Part shown: piece by piece, positions 10,912 through 21,375 of the stretch
Numbering within the stretch: the stretch's first letter is position 1
Layout of the letters: the number at the start of each line of letters is the position of its first letter
DNA from: Lineus longissimus
Taxonomy: Eukaryota > Nemertea > Pilidiophora > Heteronemertea > Lineidae
Direction: 5' to 3'
Assembly: GCF_910592395.1 (NCBI RefSeq)
Contig: NC_088308.1
Location: forward strand, 10,863,001-10,927,000
DNA: 64,000 bases
Notes under the pieces: generated by a model
Databases searched by the model: none
Told to the model about the DNA's origin: nothing
Seen by the model: the letters and a program-made list of their open reading frames with translations, nothing else
Made by a program: the position numbers and the translations under genes

Positions 10912-12323
10912 GACGCAAGGGCCCAACGCGCCGCGTAGCGGCAAAAAAGCGAAGCTGGCGAAACATTTATAACGGGTCACCGTCACTTATTATTGGACTT
11001 ATAGCGCATTTACGGGGTTGCAACTATTTTGCTTTATAGTGTCACCAGGAAAGAAAAGCATGCGACCTAACGCCGATCTATTTGTATAAAGTGATAATTG
11101 GAAGGTATATAGTAGGAAATATCAATAAAATAATCATTCCATGTCGTCTTTTGAGGGCATTTTTGATTGTAAAAAATATATGTGTACGTCACCGTAGTCT
11201 CTGCAATGATAATTTTATCAGAGCAGTCTCGCGCAAGTAGAAGTTCTTTACCTATTAGTTCTTCACTTATTAGTCTCAACGTCTGGCGCAAAGCCAGACG
11301 TTTTCCATTACGATTTCACTACGATGTTTGACAAGAAGGAGCAGTGCGCGAGATATGCTAATGAGCAGACTTCCCTCGCTTGAGTTTCTGAAGAATGTTC
11401 CATATCGCGCTAAGCTCATCACTACTGATTATGACAGGCGTGCAACGGTAGGTATCTGCTCCCCAACTTCCACCCTAATACGGTACAATAAGTTACCATT
11501 TGATGGGAATGGGACAATGCCCTCACTGTGTATGGAGTCATAGGGATAAGAAGACATTATTCATTAGTGTTGGTACAAGTGATTTTGCCCAAAAAGCATG
11601 CGCATTCAAAAAACAAAATATGCAAGGTTACGGTATCACGTACATGACCATGACGACGTGCAGAAAGTGCACTGGCCAGTGCATACCCTATATGGCTATG
11701 TACTTGTAAACATGGTAAACATGGTAAACATGAACAACATCATTATTCATCGGCAGTTCATTTTACTCCGAGCTTTTCCTGAAACATATAGCCATGATGA
11801 TTAGGCCTACCATGTACCATGACCAATAACAGCACTAGATCATGTAGATGTCAACAAGTTCACATGAACCGTATAATCCCACATGGCGCATGTGGGGCAT
11901 GCGTCTAAACCAAAGCCCCAAAATCACTTGTTTTGGTCTATTTCACTTGTGTTTCCCCCGTCTCCCAGTCCATAATACATTTACAGTTTACAATCCCCGA
12001 TCATGGCCCAACAAAAGGTCATCGGTTGACTAAAGGAACACAACTGTTCAATGGATTTATAGTTGAATGCGATCAAACTACGTCTTTTCAATCGTGGATT
12101 GTAAATTTAACCCCATGGGCCTAGGGGAGGCCCTATAACAATACTTTCGACACAGTTATTATCTCCGCTGCCTCCACCATGTTACACATAGTGCTCACTG
12201 CTGATTCTAAAATGCGACACCTAGTCAAAACAGGACATATGTTCTTCTAGGAATAGATCTCTTTCCAATATTTCGTCATTCCACTATCGTCATCACCTCA
12301 TCATACTTTCATTGACATTACAG

Positions 12324-12387
12324 GCACACATCCACAGAGCACTCTTCAAATCATCTACACAGTGGTTATCCAACTAGGATTATAAAG
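12324..12387 (+). other. Exon-like module a inside the 2.6-kb repeat
   Basis: A pyrimidine-rich tract ending CATTGACATTACAG precedes the segment and AAAG|GTAATTT follows it, so it resembles a 64-bp exon. One frame is open and ends YPTRIIK. It resembles module b at 12685-12750. Coding status is unproven. Confidence 0.25.
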
Positions 12388-12684
12388 GTAATTTCTTAGC
12401 CCCACACAGTGTTCAGTCTTGATAAAGGGGCACTATTGCTAGCAGCTAGGTAGGCAAGATAAAGGTAGACGAAGTAGCCGATAGGGGTCTCTCACCCCTC
12501 AAAGTCCGTCACAACTATTCAAGCTTGTACAAGGAATACATGCAGCGCTGACTCTAACAAGACCCAATGGGAATGTCGCACAGTCATCTGTCAAAAACAA
12601 GACCTATGTTGCAGTATGATCTCTTGCCAATATTTAATAATTGCACTATCGTCATCACCTCATCATACTTCATTGACATTACAG

Positions 12685-12750
12685 GTACACATTGACATAG
12701 ACCACTGTTGCAGTCAACGACACAGTCGCTATCCAAGTAGCATTATAGAG
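12685..12750 (+). other. Exon-like module b inside the 2.6-kb repeat
   Basis: The same CATTGACATTACAG acceptor-like tract precedes a 66-bp segment with donor-like GAG|GTAATTA. One frame reads VHIDIDHCC and ends RYPSSIIE, paralleling the end of module a. The similarity may simply reflect duplication of non-coding DNA. Confidence 0.25.
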
Positions 12751-13495
12751 GTAATTATCATTATCATACCTCATTAGCATGTGAACCAATCACGTCGCGT
12801 CCTTTGCGATCACGGCAAAGCCTCATGGAATAATGTCTTTCACCGTTGAATAATTTTTCATATTCCATGCCTACAACTTCAATTTCTTCATATTCCATGG
12901 CTAGAAGTTCAATACTAATATAATATCCAAGATAAAGTTACAAGAAGTAGTCAATAGGGGTCTCTCACCTCTCACTGTATGTCCACACTATTCACGCTTG
13001 TACGAGGAATACATTCAATGCTGAATCTGACAACACCCAGGGCCCTTACTCTGTATATTAGTCACTGGAAGATGGCCCATTTCACTCCTTGCTTCTACTT
13101 CACCTATAGTCTCATTGCAAACGCCTCAGTTCTATGATATCACATTCACTTTCAGCTGTCATGCAACGCAACAACTGTGCTATCTGCCATCGCACATCAA
13201 CGAAGAAGTGCAGCCGCCCACATTCCACCTCACGTCTGTCCGACCAGCTGCAATCCTCGAGGACGCCCCACTGTACCACGATTTCACTACGATGTTTGAC
13301 AAGAAGGAGCAGTGCGCGAGATAGGCAAATGAGCAGACTTCCCTCGCTTGAGTTTCGGAAGAATGTTCCATATCGCGCTAAGCTGACCACTGCTGACCAT
13401 GACAGGCGTGCATTGGACTGGTACAGGTTGGAACTGAACATTGAATATGCTGGTGGTGACGCTTTCTGATGAGAAGTTGGTCGTGACTGATGCAG

Positions 13496-13937
13496 TATCC
13501 TTGGACTTGTCCACAGCATCGTTCAATCATTGCTCTCTGAGCTGCCTTGATTCTGTACTTACCCAAATACTAAGACCAAATGCCTGTTGACTGTGCTTTA
13601 AGAGAGACTGGCGCCATGCCTAGAAATATGACTGACCCCTATTGGCAAATTTGTATGACTTTATCTTGCCTACCTAGCTGCTGCCTATAGTCTCCCTTTA
13701 ACTGCGGAGCACTTCAAAGTCGATAAAATGCCATGTTCCACCTTTTAATGTGTTCAGACCGCCATTTTCAAAATAATCAAGTCAGGACACTGCCTTCTAG
13801 TCTCATAATAAATTTTGCTTTCCTCAATAATAACATTTCTTCTTCTTCAATGCTTTCATCATTCCAAACTTCTCCTCCTCTGACTTTTACAGGGGTACAG
13901 TCATGGCAATCAAAACCCAAATACTGAGACCAAATGC
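13496..13937. other. Continuation of repeat copy 1 plus a single hairpin arm
   Basis: Copy 1 probably continues here, but the other copy is cut by the window edge, so the boundary cannot be set. At 13560-13622 a segment ending TTTAAGAGAGACTGGCGCCA is shared with 13917-13975 and represents one arm of the hairpin described next. Confidence 0.4.
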
Positions 13938-14001
13938 CTGTTGACTGTGCTTTAAGAGAGACTGGCGCCATGCCTAGTCTCTCTTAAAGCACAGTCAACA
14001 G
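13938..14001. repeat. Near-perfect 64-bp hairpin
   Basis: CTGTTGACTGTGCTTTAAGA and its reverse complement face each other across a 10-12-bp centre containing GGCGCCATGCC. The same arm occurs again at 13585, 14860 and 61262. It may be a tiny fold-back element or fused TIRs of a larger one. Confidence 0.85.
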
Positions 14002-14175
14002 ACACCAACCCCCTCAGACTCAGAAACCACAAACGCCCAACCCTTCCTGCTACCTTAATACTTCTGGATAAACCATTCTCTGCTAAAAACCGCATTCAAT
14101 TATATAAGTGTATGTTTGTGATATAACAAAAACCTGTGGACATTTACTAGCTGGTAGGACTATACCATGCATCTC
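14002..14175. other. Flank carrying an empty TTAA site
   Basis: The sequence CCTGCTACCTTAATACTTCTGG lies here around 14048-14069. It is the unoccupied version of the site that holds the fold-back element at 14985-15816. Confidence 0.6.
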
Positions 14176-14690
14176 GACGCAAGGACCCAACGCGCCGCGT
14201 AGCGGCAAAATTTCTAAGCTGGCGAAACATTTATAACGGGCCACCGTGATCTCATTATGGACTTATAGCGCGATTATGGGGTTGTAACTATTTTGCTGTA
14301 TATTGTCACGAGGAAATAAAAGCACACGACCTAACGCCAACCTATTCTTGAAAGTGATAATTAGAAGATATAGTTCAGGAAATGTTAATGAATAATCATT
14401 CCTTATCGTCTTTTGAGAGAATTTTTAATTGTAAAAAGTATATGCCTACGTCACAGAGTCTCAGCAATGGTCATTTTTATCAGAGTAGTCTCGCGCAGCC
14501 AGACCTTCTTCATGTATTAGTCTGGCGCAAGCCAGGCGTTCTTTGTACTAGAAGTTTTCCACCACAAGTATCTGGGCCGAAGAAACGCTGCGCAAGATTA
14601 CCTCGAGCTGGAGCTAAGAATAGATTATGCTAATGAGCATACTTCCTCATTGAGTTTTCCCAGAATTGTGCATGCCGCGCGAAGCTACTT
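14176..14690. repeat. 2.6-kb dispersed repeat, partial diverged copy 3
   Basis: GACGCAAGGACCCAACGCG starts the block as in the other two copies, with the same GCCGC-GTA-GCGGC hairpin. The homology continues through the Cys/Ala-rich frame region to about 14690 and then stops. It is more diverged than copies 1 and 2 are from each other and has lost the distal 2 kb. Confidence 0.8.
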
Positions 14691-14859
14691 AGCCTAATAC
14701 CATTAGGCCCCGCGTGGTGGCGCTGAGGCGGCCGCTGTAATCAAGAGAGTGGTTGAGTCGCTCTAGAAGCCACTTGGTGATAACAAATGACGGATCTAGC
14801 CAAAATTGCTTACATTTTCGCATTGCAACAATGAAAGACCTAATACTGAAACCACATGT

Positions 14860-14923
14860 ATGTTGACTGTGCGTTAAGAGAGAGTGGCATCATGCCTAGT
14901 CTCTCTTAAAGCACAGTCAACAT
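14860..14923. repeat. Second copy of the 64-bp hairpin
   Basis: TGTTGACTGTGCGTTAAGAG pairs with CTCTCTTAAAGCACAGTCAA across a short centre containing GGCATCATGCC. It is slightly more diverged than the copy at 13938. Confidence 0.8.
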
Positions 14924-15182
14924 ACACCACTATACCCCTTCACACTCGGAAACCACAAACGCCCGCCCCTTCCTGCTACCTTAAAGCTGAACTGCATGCA
15001 CAAAACCAGAGTACCCCATGCGGCAATAGTAAGAATTCAAACGACCAAAAGACCCTTCTCAATACGGCCTGAAACATGATAGACCTCCAATGCTTCGATG
15101 CGCTTGATTTCAAAAACCAGCAAGCCCTGTGACGATGCGGACCTTCGCAGAGAATTCTGGAAGGAAAAAAATGAAAAGCTCC

Positions 15183-15256
15183 TCTCATCGGTACTCGAAC
15201 TCGAGACCTCTGGTTTTATTTGCCAACACTCTTATCCTCAAGGCCACTGGGCTGAT
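15183..15256 (-). repeat. tRNA-like region, left arm
   Basis: Read on the minus strand, CAGCCCAGTGGCCTTGAGG resembles an A box and D-arm, ACCAGA the anticodon-stem side, and GAGTTCGAGTACC a B box close to GGTTCGANNCC. Stem pairing is incomplete, so it is not called a functional tRNA. Confidence 0.5.
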
Positions 15257-15548
15257 TAAAATGCCTGTCGTTTTATACGCCTTTATAGAATGTGCAAACA
15301 TTTGTGTGTAATCTTTGTTCAACATCTTCGAGCGCCTTCCATTGGGCAACAGCAAAAAGAAAGTCTTTTTTTCTTTGGTGTGCGTGATTATGTATGCGGA
15401 GTCTACGTTTTCTCTTAGCAATGTTCACCTTTGTCTTGGTATCTTCTTCTATTACATGTACTTGAAAAAATTTCTGGTTCATCTCTCAAAAATAAAGCAT
15501 AATCGCCATTCATATAAGATATATTTGCTGGCAGCAGTTCTCAAGAAA

Positions 15549-15620
15549 GCCCCCCTAGCTTAGACGGTTAGAGCGTTCGTATTCTGAGCCCGGGTTCCCG
15601 GGTTCGAATCCCTGGAGAAC
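15549..15620 (+). repeat. tRNA-like region, right arm
   Basis: TAGCTTAGACGG matches the A-box consensus and GGTTCGAATCC matches the B box exactly. The 3' GGAGAAC could pair with a GTTCTC found 10 bases too far upstream, suggesting an insertion in the acceptor stem. The anticodon arm does not fold well. It is probably a tRNA-derived SINE head or tRNA pseudogene. Confidence 0.55.
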
Positions 15621-15816
15621 ATTTTGATTTTTTTCTCTTCCATAATTCCCCGAGACTGTCCGCATCGTCCTGTGGCTTGCTGGTTTGTGAAATCAAGCGC
15701 AACGAAGCATTGGAGGTCTATCATGTTTCAGGCCGTATTCAGAAGGGTCTTTCAGTCGTTTGAATGTCTTACTATTGCCGCATGGGGTGCTCAGGTTTTG
15801 TGCATGCAGTTCAGCT

Positions 15817-17159
15817 TTAATACTTCTTGATTGAACAATGTTGAAAGGGATCGGCGGGCGATGCGTATAACAGTGAGTTTTGACAAATCCCCAATACGCC
15901 AACGCGAACGCCTGTCCCATTGTTCGACATCATGCATGATCAAGAGCTCGAAGAATGGGGGACAGGCGTTCGTGTTGACGTTTCAAAAACTTACTATTAT
16001 CCGAGGTCTCACCTTCTATATTCAGAAACGGTCTTCGTCGATACGCAAATTTAGCTTAACTAATCTCGACACATACTCATGAAATCCTTTCTAAGCAGCA
16101 GTGATCATCCCCATGATTCGTATGCAAGTCATAGGCTTGCTCTAAGGAGGATTTCACGATAAGTTCATAATGCAAATTCACTTCCGCAGGGTTTGATATT
16201 CAATTGACATGATCCTCATATGGACAAAATTTCAATTTTTGGGGGTTTGCTAACGATCAACGCACGCCACAATCAAGCAGCAGGCATTGGATGGAACATT
16301 CAGTCAGGAATACATTTGTGTTCTTGACAATGCATGTGGGTGAAAAGCCGTAATTAATTAGGCCTACCTTAATGATGATGAGTTCATAGACTGGATTTTT
16401 GGGGGGCAATCTGATCAAACACAAATTGCACTTCAAATTATTATTACTGGGACTATCCATAAAATTGACTAACAGTTTATATCCTAACCTCTTAAATGAT
16501 GACATTTAAGAACTATTTGTCACTGGGAGTTGCGCAATGCATTCTTGCAGAGTACAATGTAAACCTGCACCCCTCCCCTCCACCCAACCCCAACCAGCAC
16601 CGCCACCACCAATGAAAGTCACCACTAATATAGAATTAAATTGTAATCGATCACTGACTCTGATTGAGAAGACAGGAAATATGACAATATGAAATATGGG
16701 GGGGGGGGGGGTACATGTGCAAGATGAACATTAATATTTAAAGTGGACAAAAGCATTAATTTCTACTTACATATACACCTTTTACTTTGGACATCGTGTC
16801 ACTTGTTTAGTTATCACTCGAGATTAAAAAAGAAATTTGACGTACACTTTCCAAAAACTACATTTTGAACATCGTTTATCATGTTTACATATGCTCAGTT
16901 CTCAAGTTGGTTTAAATCTGACAGAAAAGCGTCCGTAGCAACGCACTTTATACGGGCCGGTCACACACCAATGAATCTAACTTCGTAACCGAAAAGGACT
17001 AGCCCTAGTTATATACGTATATACTTCCAAATATTTTTTTCAACGCATTATCCGATGACCCGAATGTGTCTGAATAGGTTGTCAACAACTCACAAGTCAT
17101 GTTGAACACTTGCATTTTTGCAGATAATGCAATGCAAAATATGACAAGTATGTTTTGCC
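15817..17159. other. Mostly unassigned; one hairpin and one poly(G) tract
   Basis: At about 15904-15977 CGAACGCCTGTCCC is repeated in reverse complement as GGGGGACAGGCGTTCG, forming a long-loop hairpin. Fourteen G residues occur at 16698-16711. Frames on either strand are short and show no domain. Confidence 0.4.
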
Positions 17160-17163
17160 ACAT

Positions 17164-17260
17164 GTATGCAGAAGAATACAACTTCACTGTTCTACATGAA
17201 GCAGGTAGAAGACTTCTACTTACCTCATGTAGATTAGATAAGATGTATTCTTCTGCATGA
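17164..17260. repeat. Imperfect 97-bp palindrome
   Basis: TATGCAGAAGAATACA at the left faces TGTATTCTTCTGCAT at the right. The intervening CTACATGA-GTAGAAG and CTTCTAC-TCATGTAG continue the symmetry to a centre near 17212. It may be a small fold-back or miRNA-like hairpin; no evidence separates these. Confidence 0.7.
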
Positions 17261-18389
17261 ATATTGCACAATCATGAATCAAGGTAACTATGAGGTGGAT
17301 TTGGTATTGCAAACAACAAGAATAATGAATTACAGCTCGAACCAGCTCAGTTGCTTTCGAGTTCAAACGAATCGATCAGTGCGCGGCATACGATCAGTGG
17401 ACGATCTCCAACTTACAAAGGTGATCACGGTTGGTAAAGGTATTGATTTACCTTTGAAACACAATAGAAACAAGACCCTCCCACTACAGTGTTGGAAAAA
17501 TAATAAATGCCGGTCTTACGCCCCTAAAGATGAACTAATCTTTTGTATATTTCTTTTTTGTCATCATTTTCTCTCCTGGCAGCACGTACCTTTCTCAGGC
17601 AAAGCGATACCTTAAGCCATCGTGGTGATTACGCCGAAACTTAGTCGTAGAAACATTCGCAAACGTGCAAAGTCGAGTTTTGGATATTGCATTTTGAGTT
17701 TGAGTGAACCTACTGGGTTTTCGTACCGATCCACGGATCGGATCCGACTATTCGCGCTCGAACTCGGCCATTGGATGACACCGCCGACGCCTCATTTGCG
17801 ACATCTCTTCTTTGCTCTACAGAGTGTATCGAAAGAAATTATACACTTTATCTTTATAATTTTTTGAGTAGCATTTGCACTTCTATGATACCCTCTTCCT
17901 TCACCTGCAATATCACTGGCCCATGACTGTTACTTAACGCGTAATGGCTATTATTGTAGAAATACCAGAATTGACTTGCCCCAGAATAGAGATCTTCATT
18001 GTGGTAGTTTTTCTTTCAATGTAAGACAGTTTACATTTATATACGCATTTATTAGGTTATCATTTTATCTGAAGTTGTTTATCTGAAGTAACTGAACCAG
18101 ATACATTTTGTAGGCTTGTCTTTGTCATTGATTGGTAAAATTATGGAATTGAAAGTCCCAGCATGGCTCAGCCATGCAACAGTCAAAGCTCATTTTTGTC
18201 TCTGAGTACTTGCAAAGAAAATGTGTACATCGTACGTTGCAAACGTTCCGTCAGACATTTCCAGGCGTACATTTGAACGGTGCCCAACTCGGGCCTTATT
18301 GTAACTGTTTATCGCAATGTGAAGATTTAACCAAAACCATCTATTGTAAGAAAATGCTGAAAAAAATCATTTCTCCCTGATGAAGTTGA
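17261..18389. other. Unassigned; two adjacent plus-strand frames without recognisable domains
   Basis: Frames at 17274-17615 (113 codons) and 17622-17867 (81 codons) are the longest here. Neither shows a known motif, repeat or convincing splice sites. I do not call them genes. Confidence 0.25.
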
Positions 18390-18500
18390 CGAAAGCTCAT
18401 ATGTACGAAAGCCCAGAAGGCTCATTTCGAGATTCGAAGTTCGAAATTCAAAACTTGACTATGTAATTCAAAACCTCTGATTCAAAATTCAAAACTCGAC
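18390..18500 (+). repeat. Left copy of an inverted TTCAAAAYTCGA-rich repeat
   Basis: ATGTACGAAAGC and GAAGGCTCATTTCG lead into degenerate repeats of ATTCAAAACTCGA. The same series occurs in reverse complement at 22455-22640. Confidence 0.75.
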
Positions 18501-18539
18501 CTCGTGTTGGTGGTTCTGTTGCCACGTCTTATGTCTTAC

Positions 18540-18960
18540 CAAGACATTTCAAAATGGAGTACGAGAAACTGTTGTAGAAATCATGTGCTGACCTTCTACA
18601 ACTTTAATGAGACTTTTGCTCAGCTTGGCTTCCCTCCTATGTATAAGGCAGAGGTAAAAGGGAATGTCCATGTCAACGTCAGGAGTTCGAGAGGGAATGA
18701 TAAGCCCGGGTGTACCATCGGACTTGCTATCGGTACTAATGGGGAGAAACAATGCGTCAAATTCGTGCTCTAAATGACATTCCAGCCAGCGTACGCGCAA
18801 CCTCACCACGAGCTCTGGATGGGAAACCACAGACACTTTACGACATTGATTGCGATACGTCTTCTTCCGGGTATTGGAAATTGGAAAACTATGGATTACA
18901 TAACACTGGCCTGGACTGGGAAAGTCATGACTGACAGTCATCACTCTCCACATTCTGGAA
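18540..18960 (+). pseudogene. pogo/Tigger-like transposase remnant (central part)
   Basis: The plus strand reads LTFYNFNETFAQLGFPPMY, then GCTIGLAIGTNGEK, then in another frame MRQIRALNDIPASVRATSPR. These align in order with residues 220-340 of the intact transposase at 37.8-39.2 kb. There are at least three frame changes, and the rest of the DDE domain is missing. The first catalytic position is Asn (AAT), not Asp. Pieces matching the transposase C-terminus (ADEHYRDANGDDLILG) appear further on, within both halves of the 646-bp duplication at 19489-21370. Confidence 0.75.
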
Positions 18961-19349
18961 TTAATGAACTGGTGCCCTGTCTCAGCTCATTTCCCATTAC
19001 CCCATCGGTTCTCAAAGTCATCACGGATCCAGAATCTCCCTCCAAAGATAGAGGATCCGATTTTTTATAAGAATTTTAACTTGCAGTGGCAAGAAACGAA
19101 AATGTTTGTGAAATAGGGATTCTTAAGTACTTGGATGTGGCTTATATAGCCAACATGTTTATCTTCCTGGCAGTGATGCTGTGATGCCAGTGGCAGTGAT
19201 GCCATACAATTGGGAGAACAAGAACTATGTGAACAAAGATACGCCCCCCCCCCAGCCCCTTAATAGCACAATCGATTATACCTGAGAAATGATAACGTAA
19301 TGCCAATTTGCCTATGCCAATTTGCCCCTTGGCAAATGACGATCCATTC

Positions 19350-19545
19350 TGCCAAGTGTCTTGTCCAATGACCCACACCTCACACTTAGTGACCCTTCTG
19401 CATGCCAAGTGTCTCGCCCAAGGACCCACACCTCAACCTTCGTGACCCGTCTGCCAAGTGTCTTTCCCCAGGACCCACACCTCACACTTAGTAACCCTCT
19501 TGCATGCCAAGTGCCTTACCCAAGGACCCACTCCAAACTACCAAT
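19350..19545. repeat. Minisatellite, about 4 units of 45-55 bp
   Basis: Each unit contains CCAAGTG(T/C)CTT, ACCCACACCTCA and a GTGACCC/GTAACCC step. Four diverged units lie in a row, and the last merges into the 646-bp duplicated block. Confidence 0.75.
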
Positions 19546-20134
19546 ATTAGCACATGTTTTCAGCTCCCAATTCCCACTCGGATATCATAATGTAAAATGA
19601 CAATGGCAGATAGAAATACTGGCAGTAATGGGAGCTGTGATAAAATTTCAATACAGTCGGTTGTGACTATTGTTAGTCGAGCATAGGATGCAGCGGATTT
19701 ACACTTGAGGCTGATGAACACTACCGTGATGCAAACGGAGATGACTTAATTTTGGGGTGAGACGAACCGTCCGACGGATGAAATGGCGAATGACAATGTT
19801 AATTTTGAAGAAAATTAACAGTAGAAATTCGGTTTCGTTATGCTTGAAACACCACAGAAAGAATCAATCTTGTTGAAAATGTTTGTTGTGTTATTACATT
19901 TCATCAGTCAGGTTTGTACGGTGCGATTTCTTTGGACTCACCCCATACAAGGAGTGTTTACCTTTCCCACTGCTTTGAAAGTGATCTGAGTCGGTTGTGC
20001 CAATTGCGCATATTTTCAAAAATAGACTCAAGAATGTTTAACAAAATGACACCGTAGATGAGTAACCAGACTGATGTCAAATTCCATGTCTTTTGTGGAA
20101 GTTTTTTAATTAACTGGTTCTGGAGAACTAAACT
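19489..20134. repeat. 646-bp tandem duplication, unit 1
   Basis: The unit runs from AGTAACCCTCTTGCATGCC to the repeat of that sequence at 20135. It includes the degraded C-terminus of a pogo-type transposase at about 19690-19830. It also contains the uninterrupted sequence GATGAGTAACCAGACTG (20058-20074), the empty site for the insertion in unit 2. Confidence 0.85.
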
Positions 20135-21375
20135 AGTTACTCTCTTGCATGCCAAGTGCCTTACCCAAGGACCCACTCAAAACTACCAATATTAGCACAT
20201 GTTTTCAGCTCCCAATTCCCACTCGGATATCATAATGTAAAATGACAATGGCAGATAGAAATACTGGCAGTAATGGGAGCTGTGATAAAATTTCAATACA
20301 GTCGGTTGTAACTATTGTTAGTCGAGCATAGGATGCAGCGGATTTACACCTGAGGCTGATGAACACTACCGTGATGCAAACGGAGATGACTTAATTTTGG
20401 GGTGAGACGAACTGTCCGACGGATGAAATGGCGAATGACAATGTTAATTTTGAAGAAAATTAACAGTAGAAACACGGTTTCGTTATGCTTGAAACACCAC
20501 AGAAAGAATCAATCTTGTTGAAAATGTTTGTTGTGTTATTATATTTCATCAGTCAGGTTTGTACGGTGCGATTTCTTTAGACTCACCCCATACAAGGAGT
20601 GTTTACCTTTCCCACTGCTTTGAAAAGTGATCTGAGTCGGTTGTGCCAATTGCGCACATTTCAAAAATAGAGTCAGGAATGTTTAAGAAAATGACACCGT
20701 ATATGAGTAACCTACGGTGGCCCATAGAGGACATGCGTTTATTTTCAATATATTAGAATATTTTTCTTTTAACAATGCGTTTTTTTTCTCTCGAATTACA
20801 ACCGCCGTCGGATTTATTTCTCACTGCCGAAAAAATAATTCCCACCGCCGGGTTAAAAATAATAATTCCCACCACCGCCAAGGAAAATAATATCCACCGC
20901 GGTGGAAATTAATATCCACCGCGGTGGAAATAATATCCACCGCGGTGGGAAATAATATCCACCCGGTGTCAATAACGAATTAGCTCCCGCTCCGATCTTT
21001 CTTATGTTGTTACTCTCCTTGACCTGATACTAGTCCAGCCACAATCGTGGTTGTAAACATAGTATTTCCACCGCGGTGGATATTATTTCCACCGCGGTGG
21101 ATATTAATTTCCACCGCGGTGGATATTATTTTCCTTGGCGGTGGTGGGAATTATTATTTCTAACCCGGCGGTGGGAATTATTTTTCGCGGTGAGAAATAA
21201 ATCCGACGGCGGTTGTAATTCGAGAGAAAAAAAAACGCATTGTAAAAAGAAAAATATTCTAATATATTGAAAATAAACGCATGTCCTCTATGGGCCACCG
21301 TAGTAACCAGACTGATGTCAAATTCCATGTCTTTTGTGGAAGTTTTTTAATTAACTGGTTCTGGAGAACTATACC
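20135..21375. repeat. 646-bp tandem duplication, unit 2 (interrupted)
   Basis: Apart from scattered changes this copies unit 1, but it is split after GAGTAAC by the fold-back element at 20712-21303. It then resumes with TAACCAGACTG and ends near TTCTGGAGAACTA. Confidence 0.85.
20712..21303. mobile_element. 592-bp fold-back element with CCACCGCGGTGG arrays
   Basis: CTACGGTGGCCCATAGAGG at the left faces its reverse complement at the right, and the two arms match over about 240 bp. TAAC is present on both sides (20708-20711, 21304-21307) but only once in the paralogous empty site at 20063, so a 4-bp target duplication is directly visible. Each arm holds three copies of the 12-bp perfect palindrome CCACCGCGGTGG separated by AAATAATAT-like spacers. 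The central 130 bp are unique. No protein is encoded, so it must be moved in trans. I do not recognise the family. Confidence 0.85.

Larger units (their letters stand above)
10912..13495. repeat. 2.6-kb dispersed repeat, copy 1
   Basis: From GACGCAAGGGCCCAACG onwards this block is almost identical to 61426-64000, in the same orientation and 50.5 kb away. Differences are single substitutions and a few short indels, and the homology runs past the window edge on the other side. The 5' end carries the hairpin GCCGC-GTA-GCGGC. At about 11280-11302 there is a perfect stem, CGTCTGGC-GCAAA-GCCAGACG. Two stretches (12255-12565 and 12615-13040) are diverged internal duplicates. A 130-bp motif beginning GATTTCACTACGATGTTTGAC occurs twice (11315 and 13281). 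Open frames are short and interrupted, and I recognise no transposase; the nature of the unit is unknown. Confidence 0.85.
14985..15816. mobile_element. TTAA-flanked fold-back element carrying two tRNA-like arms
   Basis: The left end AGCTGAACTGCATGCACAAA is matched by its reverse complement at the right end. The inverted arms remain recognisable for about 190-200 bp. TTAA stands immediately outside each end (14981-14984 and 15817-15820). Two related sequences without the insert, at 14058 and 61193, read CTACCTTAATACTTCTGG, which supports TTAA as a target duplication as in piggyBac-type transposition. No transposase is encoded. Inside each arm is a tRNA-like Pol III region pointing outwards, and the two differ from each other in the D-arm and anticodon region. 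A TTAA-targeting MITE that captured tRNA-derived SINEs is one reading; a head-to-head SINE pair mobilised as a unit is another. Confidence 0.75.

Noticed and set aside
10912-13495. Helitron identity for the 2.6-kb repeat because of its terminal hairpins
   Set aside because: No 5' TC/3' CTRR termini and no Rep/helicase sequence are visible; the right boundary is unknown.
15549-15620. Functional tRNA gene
   Set aside because: A and B boxes are good, but the acceptor and anticodon stems do not pair properly.
17274-17867. Two adjacent plus-strand frames as a host gene
   Set aside because: No motif, no splice sites of quality, and composition is compatible with chance.
19350-19545. CRISPR-like array in the minisatellite
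   Set aside because: The units differ throughout and have no conserved repeat/spacer alternation.
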